From contig JASPKZ010001598.1 in the NCBI GenBank assembly GCA_030220185.1, positions 946,001 to 1,010,000 of the forward strand: a stretch of DNA of 64,000 bases. The letters are read 5' to 3'. Position numbers and translations under genes: made by a program. This document shows, one piece after another, positions 45,049 through 56,438 of this stretch (position 1 is its first letter; every line of letters begins with the position of its first letter). The notes under the pieces were generated by a model, which was not told the origin of the DNA, ran no database searches, and saw nothing but the letters and a program-made list of their open reading frames with translations. This DNA is from Diploptera punctata (Eukaryota; Arthropoda; Insecta; Blattodea; Blaberidae).

Positions 45049-45068
45049 ATCTAAATATATATTAAATA

Positions 45069-45235
45069 AAACAGAAGAAAACGAACGATTAGGCCTATAA
45101 ATTATTTAAATGTGTGTCCATTTACACAACATATCTAATAATAACAGTTATGAATGATTTCGTTTTCACTGCGGTCCGCCACATTTAGATAAATGATGCG
45201 AGATATTAATGCTTTGCCAATTTAAGGGTTACATA
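45069..45235 (+). repeat. dispersed repeat R3, copy 3
   Basis: AGAAGAAAACGAACGATTA, TTAAATGTGTGTCC, CACTGCGGTCCGCCACATTT, GCCAATTTAAGGGTT. Contains a GGCCTA insertion at 45091 absent from copy 2. Confidence 0.65.
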
Positions 45236-45692
45236 ACATAAGTTTTCGAAGATATCGTCAGCTATGGAGGAACCTGCCGAATTTGTGTGGGGTAAACACT
45301 GCCATTTTAATGAACTGGCTCAATAAGTTGAACTGATTGCTATTCCTTGAAGCTTGAACATAATTTAACGTGTTTAGCGATTTAAGTGGAATGAATTAAT
45401 ACATTCTACGTTTCTAAGAATCTTATTACAAGTGACTGAGGTCAAATTAAAAAGGTCGGGCATGATGAACTTTTTGTTCTTAACAGCGAGGGGGGAAGAA
45501 GGGAGGGGATAGAGTTTTTGTAGGACGAACCAAGCAACAACGAGAATAATAATTATAACTTGGGGAAAATCCCTTCCGGTGTGTTAATTCTAAGTTACAC
45601 ACTTCAGAATGGCGACCATTTTCATCAGAACTCATTGCGATTTCATTACACATATGCTACCTTTAAACACAACAATAAATGTACTTGTTCAC

Positions 45693-45694
<2 letters not shown>
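45236..45694. other. non-coding stretch
   Basis: Nothing recognised. Confidence 0.45.

Positions 45695-45769
<75 letters not shown>
45695..45769. repeat. (ATT)n microsatellite
   Basis: About 25 perfect units. Confidence 0.97.
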
Positions 45770-45774
45770 GGAAC

Positions 45775-46216
45775 AGACATAATAAGTTACAAATATATAA
45801 TTCAATAGTGAGAAGTATTGTCACATATGGAGCTGGAGTTTAGAAATTTAGCAAAAACTTAAAACAAAAACTTACGTCAATGGAAATGGATTTCTTGAGG
45901 AGAGCACCAACATATCCATAATTAGAAAAAAATAAGAAATACTGTCATACGAGAAAAGAATGAATATTAGATATTCAATAATATATTAAATAAGATACAA
46001 GCATCAATTAAATTGGCATGGGCATGTAAGAATGTAAGAAAAAAGGTCGCCCAGAAAAACATTGGAATGGTGTCCACCTGCAAGAAGAAGGAAAGGAAGA
46101 CCTAAAAACTCGTGGATGCAAAAAATAAGAACTGGAATGAGAACAAGAGGACTAGAGGACATGCAGTGGATGGATAGAGACGAGTGGAGAACGAAAATAA
46201 ATCTTTAGGCACAGAA
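45775..46216 (+). pseudogene. LINE-Q C-terminal fragment
   Basis: Codons EWCPPARRRKGRPKNSWMQK, then RTRGLEDMQWMDRDEWRTKI and a stop near 46208; upstream LNWHGHV and VTYGAGV-like residues with stops. Typical LINE C-terminus. Confidence 0.7.
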
Positions 46217-46299
46217 AGATGTGTAAACATTGAAAATATGTATAGGCCTATAAATAAGTTATTATTACGGACAACACTACATTAAGACCAGCATCGAGA

Positions 46300-46420
46300 A
46301 CATCAATAATTGTAGCGAAGAAATGCCTGCTCATGATGGAATGTATATTCTGAAAGGCCTTAAGACAAAAGAGCATAGGCTACATATCTTCTTATAAGTT
46401 GAGGACGACGGCATTGACCT
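46300..46420 (+). repeat. PLE-2 terminal-repeat remnant with decayed hammerhead
   Basis: CTCATGATGGAATGTATATT, CTGAAAGGCCTTAAG (46330-46363) retains the layout CTGATGA, palindromic stem II, GAAA, GGCC, with mutations. Followed by AAGTTGAGGACGACGGCATT as in 5025-5367. Confidence 0.55.
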
Positions 46421-46448
46421 AAGAAGGTACATATGTTAACTTTATTTT

Positions 46449-46463
46449 ATTATTATTATTATT

Positions 46464-46511
<48 letters not shown>
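46449..46511. repeat. (ATT)n microsatellite
   Basis: Array with one GTG interruption. Confidence 0.95.
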
Positions 46512-46514
<3 letters not shown>

Positions 46515-46817
46515 ACTACAATAAGGTTTAAAATTCATAAGGGACAACCTGAGTAAGTCCACCATTAAAAACAAAATATCTGCTGTGTTCTTACTATCCG
46601 GTATTTTAAATAAAAACTTACATCATCAGAGTCACGGGATTGATGTTTGGAACGAAGAAAATAGTGCCACTCTTCACGGCTACTTTCTGCAAAGGTTTGG
46701 GCCTAAATAACAACCTCCTACAAAATCTAGACATCCAGTTGTTCGTGAATATTTAAAAATCTTAAGAAATCATCTTTGTGGGACATTTCATTGACAGGTG
46801 AACAACTGACAGTACAT

Positions 46818-46821
<4 letters not shown>
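46512..46821. other. non-coding stretch
   Basis: No feature recognised. A short LINE-like 5' remnant is possible at 46600-46800. Confidence 0.35.
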
Positions 46822-46867
<46 letters not shown>

Positions 46868-47382
46868 TTATTTTAGCTGGCAGAGTTAAGGTCATAAGGC
46901 CTTCTCTTCCACTCAACCAGCGAATAGTAAAATTATACAAAAATTACGTACATAATACAATTTTAAGATATTAAAATACAGACTAAACAAAATACAATGA
47001 TGATGGATCTAATACTAGCTAATGCTAACAAAAACATAGAATATAATAAAATTTTAATGATATAAAATAAAATAAGTAGCTTCCTACATGATTATTAATA
47101 GAATGCTCTATATAGTTGTTATGTAGTTAATGTTTTATATCAATAGGCTATTGTTGTAATTTTGTTATAATGTTTGCATTTTTGTTTCCGTATTCTATTT
47201 GTACTAGTATGTTTGTCTTCAAACAGCCTCCAATTGGGGTAAGCTCAATAAAATTAAAATAAATTTAAAAATGTAATTGTCATCATCATCATCACCATCG
47301 TAGCCCATTCACGAATTTAAGGAAATGAGAAAAAGAGACAGAAACAGAATCAAAACAACGGAAATTAAATGTCTCAGAAACT
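46822..47382 (-). mobile_element. LINE-K 3' UTR fragment (subfamily 3) with (AAT)n tail
   Basis: (AAT)n at 46822-46868, then on plus TGGCAGAGTTAAGGTCATAA, GGCCTTCTCTTCCACTCAAC, aligning with the relic at 1807-2100. The alignment fades after about 47200; a (CATCAT)n-led LINE trace follows at 47281-47330. Confidence 0.7.
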
Positions 47383-47430
47383 AGAGGGAAAATGTCCATT
47401 TGATAGACCAAGAATGAAGTGAGAGAATAA

Positions 47431-47733
47431 AAAGTAAAGTGATCCCACGACAGGCCTCAGGAGACCCTTGGGGTAGTAGGAGGTTAAGGCTCCCACTTTT
47501 TCAAGACAATCGGCACTTCATGTCAGCCGGGTTGTCAGCCCTGCGTGACGGCCGACTTTACCACCAGAACAAGCATCTGGTACTCATTTCCGATAGAGGC
47601 TGAGTCGACCCCAGGACTATTGTGCCGCCAGAGGGTTTGGGTCAGTTTAAAAATCCTGACCCCACGGGGCTCGAACCCTCGACCTTCCAGCGTGTGGCGC
47701 AGTGCCTTAACCACTACGCTGCGGCGCGTCCCT
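47431..47733 (-). mobile_element. SINE-B, full length with 9-bp TSD
   Basis: AGAGAATAA at 47422-47430 and 47734-47742. Head and body as at 31535-31847 (B box GGTTCGAGCCC). Confidence 0.9.
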
Positions 47734-47781
47734 AGAGAATAACATTAACCAATATTTGAGGAAGTACATTATACAGGGGAG

Positions 47782-48164
47782 TCCACCGTTGTGGTCTCGA
47801 GGTAGCGTGCTGCCTTGTCACACTGCGGGCCCAGATTCGATCCCGGTCGGGACAGTTTTTCTGGATGAGGTTTTTATCGGGGTTTTTCCTCACCTGTAAA
47901 AAAATTTGTCAGGAAATCGTTAAGGCCCAACCGGTCCCCGAAATCATATGGCCATCGCAATCATCATCATTCATTTTAATCTTAGATTAAAGGTTAGAAT
48001 TAAGGGCTCTCCTGGCGCACCACTATCATCACCACCCATCATATCATCGAAGCAAAGTAACCCCGCCTTTCAGGTGCCCCAACCTCAGAAGTGGGTTACA
48101 ATTACGCCATTGCCAAGAGAGAACACCAGAAATGTTTAAAAGGCAAACTGCGGACATTAAAAAA
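47782..48164 (+). mobile_element. SINE-A with tail II, TSD in LINE-G
   Basis: Flanked by CATTATACAGGG on both sides (about 47768-47779 and 48165-48176). Head B box slightly decayed (GATTCGATCCC). Tail II ends in an A-run. Confidence 0.9.
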
Positions 48165-48323
48165 CATTATACAGGGATGATTGGAACACAGTAGCTCGGG
48201 ATAGAGGTGTATGGAAAGCTTATGTTAGATAACCTACGGGTTCGAGAGTGCCAATGAGTTAGTTTATTTAGTTAAGATTATTTGCACCAAAATAAAAAGT
48301 ATTCTAATATTTTTTATAATTTT

Positions 48324-48656
48324 ATTCCATCCATAGTAATTCTGCCCCAGGGCAGGTCTTTCACTGCAATCATAGCATTTTTTTGATGCTATGCTTGCAG
48401 CTTTACTAGGGAATTGTAGGTATGGTAGCTTCCCGTTGCTTTCCACACCGGTGAAGGATGATGATGATGATGATTAGGATGATGATGATGACCATATAAT
48501 TTCGGGGGCCCTTTGGGCCTTAAAGTTTCCCCTGACATTTGTCTTACAGGTGAGGAAAAACCCCGATAGAAATCTTACCCAGAAAAACTGCCCCGACCGG
48601 GATCGAACCCGGGCCCGCTGCGTGACAAGGCAGCACGCTACCTCGAGACCACAGCG
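48324..48656 (-). mobile_element. SINE-A with tail I
   Basis: Minus strand, complete from head (GGTTCGATCCCGG) to the (GGAT) end. The head is missing its first five bases, where an MR element begins. Confidence 0.9.
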
Positions 48657-48659
48657 ATT

Positions 48660-49335
48660 GTCATAAGTAATGCCACGAGTGATTTCCAAATTATCGATAA
48701 ATTCACGACTCACGAAGTGAGGAGTGAATTTATCTAGAGAATTTGGAAATCAAGAGTGGCATTTGTTAGGACTATTTAACGAATAAAATAAAGCTGTTTA
48801 CTCACAAATCATTATTTAACTACAGTTATTTAAAAATATTTTTATATTTAAAGTAAACGGTGATGTTTGAAAACTAATGAGAAACGATAGGTAGCCTACG
48901 CTTCTACTGCTTCTTTTGTTTATCACTGCAACCAGATCATACTATTTATTGCCAAAGGAACGCAATATTGTAAGAATGCTCTCTAGTGGAGAAAAAATGA
49001 AACACATCAATCTGTATATTAATTCATTTTTGATGTATACATTTAAAAAGTGCAAACAGTGGTTTCTTTTTTTGGTGGTATAATCAATTGCTACAAATGT
49101 TGACATGTAAGCACTATTATATACAATCTGGTAGCCGTATTTGTTATAGGCTCAGTCACTGCAAAATAACGGTCAGACCTGTTCAGAATATTAAAAAGGA
49201 GGAGCTTTGCTTAATATATGATAATCCTAACGTTGATAATTATTTCGTGAAACACGTCTCTGATTGGTTGTAATACAGAAATCATTGAAACGTGATTGGT
49301 CATTGACTCCCATTTGGGGCATGAGTTAAATAGTC
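48660..49335 (-). repeat. dispersed MR element, single copy
   Basis: Same unit as in the 29.5-35.3 kb array, here alone and inverted: TCATAAGTAATGCCACGAGT at the left, CATGAGTTAAATAGTC at the right. The subterminal hairpin (CACGAAGTGAGGAGTGAATT etc.) is well preserved. Confidence 0.85.
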
Positions 49336-49419
49336 AAATTAAATGTTTCATTATAGCCCTACATGTCTATGGGGAAGTTTGACGTAGGCCTAATTCAGAA
49401 GGACAGCACGATAAACTCT

Positions 49420-49680
49420 TTTAGACAGAAAATCGAATGAATGAAGAAATTTTACAACAATTAGAAGTAGAATCAGTAGAAGAAAAAAATCAACAGATAT
49501 GAATTAAATTAAACTGGCTAGATCATGTAAAAAAATGGATAATTCAATAATTCAAAAAATGATGATGCAATATAAACCCAAAGGACATCGATCGCTAGGA
49601 AGACCTCTTAAAAGACTGCTAGATAAGGCCGAAACATATCGATAATGGTCTAATTCTTGATGGATGATAATGACGATTAA
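49420..49680 (+). pseudogene. LINE-X C-terminal relic
   Basis: Codons IKLNWLDHVKKWI-like, then QKMMMQYKPKGHRSLGRPLK then RLLDKAETYR, ending near a (GAT) tail. Stops and slips throughout. Confidence 0.6.
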
Positions 49681-49724
49681 ATAAATTAAACCTACCGTTT
49701 CTCAGAGGAAAGATTGCCAACTTA

Positions 49725-49831
49725 GGGTCGGTTTCACCAACAGAGGTTTTTGTATTACGCCAGTTTAAGCTATGCATTATACACGGGGAAAATTGGCGTA
49801 ATACAGTTACCTCTGTTGGTGAAATTGACCC
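49725..49831. mobile_element. 107-bp MITE, PIF/Harbinger-like
   Basis: Ends GGGTCGGTTTCACCAACAGA and TCTGTTGGTGAAATTGACCC are inverted over about 25 bp, with TTA on both sides (49722-49724 and 49832-49834). The 3-bp TTA duplication and GGG start are typical of PIF/Harbinger MITEs. Confidence 0.75.
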
Positions 49832-50326
49832 TTAAGGGTTAAAACATCAGGATATGAGCCAACCCGTTCCGTATACAGACCAGAAAGTTAGGTTGTTTAG
49901 TTTATAGTCTATTAAATTATTAAATACAATAAACTCGTGAAAACAGCAACACGCGATATTATTTCGTGCCACTTGCGAGTTATGAAGATGGAATATAAAT
50001 TACATAGATATCCGGGAGTGTTAATAAGGTTTTATGTGGCGTATCTAAGGAGAATTCTGCTCAAAACAGCAGCAGCACAAGCGCTAATTGAATTTGTAAT
50101 GGCGTTTCCCATTAAATTATGGGACAACGCATGTATGCAAATTGTATTAACTTTATTTATGTTTCCGGCAGATTTCTACAAAGTAAACAATGCCAACTGT
50201 CCTTGCAGTTAAAAAGTATTAATTAAGTATGCTAAAATATTTAATTATACTGAGTTATAGCTCTAATTGTCAGAATAGGATCACCTGTTTAGCTTACTTA
50301 ATATTTTTAAAGTTGTGTACCATGTT
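49832..50326. other. non-coding; one unexplained open frame
   Basis: An open frame of 91 codons (49937-50212, MKTATRDIISCHLRV...) has a fairly mixed composition but no domain I recognise and no clear signals around it. Confidence 0.3.
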
Positions 50327-51010
50327 TCATCATCATCATCATAGTACATTCACGAATTTAGGCCATTTGTTGACCTGTTTCGGCCTCAAGAGAAACACCA
50401 TCCAAAAGTCTTTTGAGTGGACGTCCTGGTCTTCTTCTTCCTGCAGGTTGATATCTTAACATTTGTTTGGGTATTGTGTGATCTTCCATTCGATGAACAT
50501 GTTGCATCCATCTTGACTTATAATCAGAAATTTTGTTTTCTAAAGATTCCATGTGTAATTCTTCTAAGATGTCTTCATTTTTTTGTGATCTAGTAGTGTG
50601 TATCCTGCAGTCCTCCGAAGATATCTCATTTCAGCAGATCTAAGTCTCTGTATATCCTTCTGTTTCAACGTCCATACTTCGCTACCATACAAAAGAGTTG
50701 GAAGAGCCAGTGTTTTATACACTTTCAGTCTTGAATGCTTTTGGACTAACTGTGGCTTGAAGATAGAAGTTATTAACCCTAAAATTCTTAAAAATGTAGA
50801 TATTTTTGCATTTACATCCTTTTCTTCTTCATAGCCTATGAGATATTGCATCCTAGATATGTAAAATTATTCACCTGCTCCAAAATTTTATTGTCAAGTA
50901 CAATTTTACTTCTGACAGGATCTACACCTTCAAATGCCATAATTTTTGTTTTTTCTGTAGATATCTTTAATGCATATTCTTCTGTAATTTTGTTAAGTTC
51001 ATATGTACCA
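50327..51010 (-). pseudogene. LINE-N fragment, RT end to 3' end
   Basis: Minus frames: EEYALKISTEKTKIMAFEGV, VRSKIVLDNKILEQVNNF, then NAKISTFLRILGLITSIFKP, LLYGSEVWTLKQKDIQRLRS, MRYLRRTAGYTLLDHKK, SRWMQHVHRMEDH, RRRPGRPLKRLLDGV. The 3' end has ACAGGTCAACAAATGGCCTA and (GAT)n. A GCCTA insertion at 50830 breaks the frame. Confidence 0.82.
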
Positions 51011-51309
51011 TGTTTACAACGAAAAATAGAAAATTTTCGTATTTTCTTTTAATATTTATAATATTTATTTAGTTAATTCTATCATATTTATACTTTGATA
51101 TACATTTATGAAAAGAAATAGATTTATTGGAAGGCGTTATGCACTCATTCTGTATTTTCAATTGAAAATTAGTAAAATAATTTATTACATTTCATCAGGT
51201 TATCTCATAAGTCATAAAAAGAGATGGTGCAAATCCTTCGTAAACACGATATCAGCGTATGGTTGATGTGTCCTTTGTACATGATTTCAGAGGGAAGGGG
51301 ATTAGAATT
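51011..51309. other. non-coding stretch
   Basis: No feature recognised. Confidence 0.4.
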
Positions 51310-51656
51310 CACTGAGAAACAAAAAAAGGAACTTTTTTTTTCGTCGCAGAAAGAAAAATATGTGATTCTGATAGTATTTTTTATCCTGAATTTAAATATG
51401 ATATCGGGTTTTCTCCATTACGCAAGGTTTCCAAGAGATAGATTTTTTATAATTTCAAACACTTCAATATTTTCTACATTCGTAACTATACAACATTCGA
51501 ATATTCGGACTCACCTAGAAAGTAAGAAATGACGATTTTCTGCTATATTTCGCCTGTGGAGCATCCCTCTTGATGGTCCAACAATAATCAGCCAGCATAT
51601 TAGGTTTCCATTTGCCTTGATATATCTTTTCCATAACTGAAACCATTTGTGTTAAT
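51310..51656 (-). mobile_element. TIR transposon 'EKRYQ' family, copy 4, truncated
   Basis: Starts CACTGAGAAACAAAA and aligns with copy 1 through the splice-donor-like CTCACCTAG and the ADYCW codons (CAACAATAATCAGCCAGC). The other end is lost at a junction with LINE-G. Confidence 0.65.
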
Positions 51657-51666
51657 CATGGTTTGA

Positions 51667-52083
51667 GGGAGGTGAATGGAGAAGATTACATAATAGAGAG
51701 ATAGAATAAAGGTTCTTTATAGGAAGCCAGATATAATAAGAACAGTTAAGTATTGTAGACTGCGATGTGCAGAACATGTGGCACGAATGGGGAATGAACG
51801 AGTTCTTGTAGGAAAACCAGAGGGAAAACGCCCAGTTGATAGACCAAGAATGAGGAGCAAGAATAACATTAAACATGATTTTATTGAAGTAGATTATACG
51901 GGGGTGATTGGAAAACATTAGCTTAGAAGAGAGTTGTGTGGAGAGCTTAAGTTCGCGCGGCCATGAACCTACGGGTTCGATAGTGCCAGTGAGTTAGCTA
52001 GAATTATACAGGGGATGATTGGAAATATTTCACTTAGGTTAGGAATGTATGGAGAGCTTATGTTCGCGATGCCATGAACCTAT
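51667..52083 (+). pseudogene. LINE-G fragment plus a second 3' piece
   Basis: 51667-52001 is LINE-G from GGTGAATGGAGAAGA to GGTTCGATAGTGCCAGTGAG; 52002-52083 repeats a shorter part (AATTATACAGGGGATGATTG to CCATGAACCTA). Confidence 0.8.
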
Positions 52084-52177
52084 TATTAAATTATTATTAT
52101 TATTAATATTATTATTATTAATATTATTATTATTAATATTATTATTATTATCATCATCATTATTATTATTATTATTA

Positions 52178-52213
<36 letters not shown>

Positions 52214-52220
52214 TATTATC
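52084..52220. repeat. ATT-type microsatellite
   Basis: Imperfect array with AAT and ATC variants. Confidence 0.93.
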
Positions 52221-52224
52221 GTAA

Positions 52225-52413
52225 ATATTATTACTGTTATCTTATAAACTGTTATTTGTACATGAAATTTACATTGCTACATTTAAAGTATCTTTAACTG
52301 TTTATAATTAGTATAGTGTATATCTATATTTGTCAAATATTTACTTTTATTTGTGCTGGTTGAGTGGAGGACAAGGCCTTATGGCCTTAACTCTGCCAGA
52401 ATAAATAAAACAT
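52225..52413 (+). mobile_element. LINE-K 3' UTR fragment (subfamily 2)
   Basis: GAAATTTACATTGCTACATT, AATTAGTATAGTGTATATCT, hairpin AAGGCCTTATGGCCTTAACT, CTGCCAGAATAAATAAAAC, then (ATT)n. Confidence 0.82.
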
Positions 52414-53252
52414 TATTATTATTTTTATTATTATTATTATTGTTATTACTATTATTACTTAATCAAATATAATGTTAGCCTACACATACATACAAATTAC
52501 AACCCATAAAAATTAATTTTCGAAGTAGCGTTGAAAGTTTTTGTTTTATTTATTTGTTAATATGGCTTCTCACTGTGTGATGTTTATTCGATCATTGTTT
52601 GAGAGTTCTGAATATCTCCCGCAATAAAAACTTAACTGTAACCTGATACAGTTATTTGTAGAACATCCTGAAAAGTTCTATCGGTGCTTGTGGCTGTCTC
52701 GGTGTGAAAGATCTTTATCTTTCACACATTTTCAAGATAACAATTACAAAGTGTTTTGCTTCTTAGGTCACAAAGTAACAATTTATACGTGAAATTATAA
52801 TGTTTTGTTAACAAAAAAAAACAATCTAATACTGATACGGGGTACCGTTGTTGGGAAATTTAGAAATTAAGAGCATGTCTAACAATAGACTCTAAAACAA
52901 GAGATCTGTTGTACAACTAACCTATCATTAAGTTTAATGCAGGTTAATTAAAAATATACAGTGTAAAATCTAACTTTACCCAAAATTATAGGCCTACTGG
53001 AAATTAGTGAACATTACAATCTATGTCAGAACAATCATTCCTACAGAAAAAGGTGAGATGACACAAATTGTAGCTGTAGTTTTTTTGGTGGACTACTGAT
53101 TTTGATTACCATGCTCGCTTTTGGTTCCAAAGTTCGTGGATTCAATCCCGGACGCAGTCGTCCATTTTTTAAGAGAATGAAACCGTAAATGCAAATATAT
53201 ATGGTAGTGTGGATGATGCCATTGAGAATTTACCTGTAGAAAGCAAATAAAC
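52414..53252. other. non-coding; tRNA-like relic near 53.1 kb
   Basis: GGTGGACTACTGATTTTGAT (A-box-like) and GTTCGTGGATTCAATCCCGG (B-box-like) at 53088-53160 are spaced as in a SINE head. Nothing else recognised. Confidence 0.45.
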
Positions 53253-53909
53253 TGAGGGAAATTTTGAGGAAGTGGCTGAATTCAAATACCTACGAACAAT
53301 AATCACAAACAGGAATGAGATACACAAGGAAATTAAACATAGGCTCTATTCTGGAAATGCGTGCTATTATACATTACAGGGACTCTTGACTTCCCAACTC
53401 CTTTCAAAAAACGTTAAACTGAAAAAAATAAAACTATTATTCTACCAGTTATATTATATGGGTGCGAAACATGGACTCTTACTTTAAGGGAGGAAAGGAG
53501 ATTACAAGTATTTGAGAATAAAGTTCTTAGGAAAATTTTTGGACCAAAGACAGATGAACAGACAGATGAATGGAGAAGACTGCATAACAGTTAATTACAC
53601 GGTCTATAAAGGAAGCCTCATATAATAAGAACAGTTAAGTCTCGTAGACTGCGATGGGCACTGCATGTGGCACGAATGGGGAATGAAAGACGTGCATGGA
53701 AGCTTCTTGTAGGAAAACCAGAGGGAAAACGCCCAGTTGGTAGACCAAGTGTGGGGTGGGAGAGTAACATTAACCATGATTTGAGGGAAGTAGATTGCAC
53801 AGGGAATGATTGGAAAGCATTAGCTCAGGATAGGGATGAATGGAGAGATTGTATCCGCGCGGCCATGGACCAACGGGTTCGATAGTGCAAGTGAGTTAGT
53901 TAGTTAGTG
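53253..53909 (+). pseudogene. LINE-G copy, good consensus match
   Basis: Codons in two frames: EEVAEFKYLRTIITNRNEIH, NACYYTLQGLLTSQLLSKNV, then (after a slip) MGNERRAWKLLVGKPEGKRP, NHDLREVDCTGNDWKALAQD and MDQRVR with a stop at 53885. The 3' end is GGTTCGATAGTGCAAGTGAG then (TTAG)n. Confidence 0.85.
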
Positions 53910-54296
53910 GTTGCCATCTCAAAGAAGATATCGAGATCGGCCACGACACAATTGAAATTACGATGTTGACGCGACAATATCAAGAAACCTACATATTGAA
54001 GAATGCTAATATAGAGATAGATGGCACTGGGGACGGAGAGACGGTGACAACTGTAACAATTCGTCTTGAAGAAGAAGAAGAAAAATTCTTTCTGATATGT
54101 TTGTAAATCAGTAGATTCCGTGCCGTATATTTAAGGAACGTAAAAGATCCTAATCGTAACTGCCTCATGGCCTTGTCAGTTCCTGACTACAGTTCTCGAG
54201 GTCCGTGTTCGATTCCAACTCTGACCACTGGACATTTTCCTTCATGGGAATTATTTGTGTGGTCTCCCATGGTATGGATATTAGATGCTTCATTAT
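53910..54296. other. non-coding; LINE trace and tRNA-like relic
   Basis: 53930-54085 ends in (GAA)n like a LINE 3' end. 54162-54235 (CATGGCCTTGTCAGTTCC and GGTCCGTGTTCGATTCC) looks like a decayed SINE head, cut off by the MR element. Confidence 0.45.
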
Positions 54297-55033
54297 CATA
54301 AGTAATGCCCCGAGTGATTTCCAAATTACCGATAAATTCACGATTCACGAAGTGAGGAGTGAATTTATCTAGAGAATTTGGAAATCAAAAGTGGCATTTG
54401 TTAGGACTATTTAACGAATAAAATTAAGCTGTTTACTCACAAATCATTATTTAACTATAGTTATTTTAAAATATTTATATATTTAATGTAAACGGCGATG
54501 TTTGAAAAATGAGAAGCGATAGGTACGCTTAATCTGCTTCTTTTGTTTATCACTGCAACCAGATCATACTATTTATTGCCAAAGGAACGCAATATTGTAA
54601 GAATGCTCTCTAGTGGAGAAAAAAATGAAACACATCAAAGTGTATATTAATTAATTTCTGATGTCGTATGATGTAAATATGACAATTATATTTTTCTGGA
54701 TTGTTACCTGGGAAAAAATACATTTAGGAGAGTGCAAACAGTGGTTTCTTTTTTTGGTGGTATAATCAATTGCTACAAATGTTTTTATATTAACTCCCGC
54801 ATGCGGCATGTGTTGACATTCATATAGGCGATATACAATCTGGTAGCCGTATTTCTCGCGGGCTCTGTCACTGCAAAATAATGGTCAGACCTGTTCAGAA
54901 TATTAAAACGGAGGAGCTTTCTTTAATATGGTGATAAATATTTCGTGAAACACGACTCTGATTGGTTGTAAAACAGAAATCATTGAAACGTGATTGGCCA
55001 TTGAGTCCCATTTGGGGCATGAGTTAAATAGTC
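54297..55033 (-). repeat. dispersed MR element, single copy
   Basis: TCATAAGTAATGCCCCGAGT to CATGAGTTAAATAGTC, close to the copy at 48660 but with about 60 bp more of the interior (the full ACTCCCGCATGCGGCATGTG part). Confidence 0.87.
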
Positions 55034-55136
55034 ATTTATTATTCATAATTGGATTGTAAAGACAACCTGATATCATTAAACAAAAAAGCATAATAATGAT
55101 AATAAGTGGTATTATAGGCCTAACATTATTATTATT
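55034..55136. other. short spacer
   Basis: No feature apart from a TAGGCCTA octamer at 55117. Confidence 0.5.
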
Positions 55137-55460
55137 ATCATCATCATCCAGGGATTAAGCCTGTTGGCTCGTTCCGGTTTCATGAAAACTGGAATTGTTA
55201 AAGTTGTTCAGACCATCTTCTGTGTGGGCGACCAACATTTCTCCTTCCGTCCGGTTTATAATTTAGCAATAATTTTGGAAATCTTTCTTCTGGCATTCTA
55301 TCAATATGTTCTTTCCAGTCGTTCCTATATTTAATTATTCGGTCTGTAAGTTTGAAAATATTTAGTTCCTTTCTTATATCTTCATTTATTTTCTTATCCA
55401 ACAGAGTATATCCTGCTATATTTATTAAAAATCTCATCTCAGCTGCTTCCAAGATTATTA
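55137..55460 (-). pseudogene. LINE-I C-terminal fragment and 3' end
   Basis: Minus open frame 55476-55198: LEAAEMRFLINIAGYTLLDK, DWKEHIDRMPEERFPKLLLN, KPDGRRNVGRPHRRWSEQL. The 3' end is GGAACGAGCCAACAGGCTTA, CCCTGG, (GAT)n; the sister copy at 7110 ends in (GAA)n. Confidence 0.85.
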
Positions 55461-55589
55461 TTATTAAAACTATCAAATGTGAATTAGTGTAGAACTACCC
55501 CATAACGATAATGATAATGACAATAATAATTATAATAATAATAATAATAATAATAAATAATAACAATAATAAAATAATAATAATACAAT

Positions 55590-55917
55590 CGACAAAGAAT
55601 TTCAAGAAGGGATAAAGTCAGAAACAGCACAATAAGGGAAAGTATGCAAGTTAAAAAAAAATATTAGAAAAAATAGAACAAAAACGTTTGAAATTGTATG
55701 GACATCTCATAAGAATGGAAGAAGATAGAAAGGAGATCCTTCATTGGAAAGCTAATGGAAGAAGGGAAAGAGGCACACCTGGAGAACATTGGATAGACGG
55801 AGTGAGGAAAAGTATGGAAGCTAGAGATTTGAGGGAAGAAGATGTTTCTGCAAGGAACCTCTGGCGACAAATAACTTTGGATTGAAGAAGAAACACTATT
55901 GTGGAATATTCCTAATA

Positions 55918-55948
<31 letters not shown>

Positions 55949-55994
55949 GATGTTGATTCTGATAAAAATAACAATAGTATTGATGATGATATTA

Positions 55995-56030
<36 letters not shown>
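55590..56030 (+). repeat. LINE-P 3' end with (AAT)n, tandem unit 1
   Basis: Encodes RLKLYGHLIRMEEDRKEILH, WKANGRRERGTPGEHWIDGV, ARDLREEDVSARNLWRQITL and a stop near 55885. Followed by (AAT)n, TGGATGTTGATTCTGAT, and a second (AAT)n. Period to unit 2 is about 443 bp. Confidence 0.82.
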
Positions 56031-56031
<1 letters not shown>

Positions 56032-56298
56032 AATCCACAATAATTTCAAGAAGGATAAAGTAAGAAAGAGCACAATAAGGAAAATTATGCAAGTTGAACA
56101 AAACATATTAGAAAAATAGAAGAAAAACGTTTGAAATCATAAGACTGGAAGAAGATGGAATACCAAAGGAGTTCCTTGATTGGAAAGCTAATGGTAGAAG
56201 GGAAAGAGGCACACCTAGAGAACATTGGATAGATGGAGTGAGGAGAAATATGGAAGCTTTTGAGGGAAGAAAGACTGTATTGTGGAATATTCCTAATA

Positions 56299-56359
<61 letters not shown>

Positions 56360-56399
56360 TTGGATATTGGTTCTAATAAAAATAATATTGATGATGATA

Positions 56400-56437
<38 letters not shown>

Positions 56438-56438
56438 C
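56031..56438 (+). repeat. LINE-P 3' end with (AAT)n, tandem unit 2
   Basis: Same order as unit 1: ACAATCCACAATAATTTCAA, WKANGRRERGTPREHWIDGV, then (AAT)n, TTGGATATTGGTTCTAAT, (AAT)n. It carries its own deletions (the LREEDV...ITL part shortened). Confidence 0.82.

Larger units (their letters stand above)
47383..48262 (+). pseudogene. LINE-G 3' end hit by two SINEs
   Basis: LINE-G pieces 47383-47430, 47743-47781 and 48165-48262 join into one continuous LINE-G end (GATAGACCAAGAATGAAGTG, AACATTAACC..., GGGATGATTGG, CCTACGGGTTCGAGAGTGCC). SINE-B and SINE-A sit in the two gaps, each with its own target duplication. Confidence 0.88.

Noticed and set aside
49937..50212. 91-codon open frame as a possible host gene
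   Set aside because: No recognisable domain, no splice or promoter evidence, and no homologue I can name. Left as unexplained non-coding.
48660..55033. MR element as a classical Helitron
   Set aside because: One end starts with TC and there is a subterminal hairpin, but the other end is not CTRR and no Rep/helicase sequence is seen. Weak inverted ends (ACTCATGCC / AGTAATGCC) are equally compatible with a TIR element.
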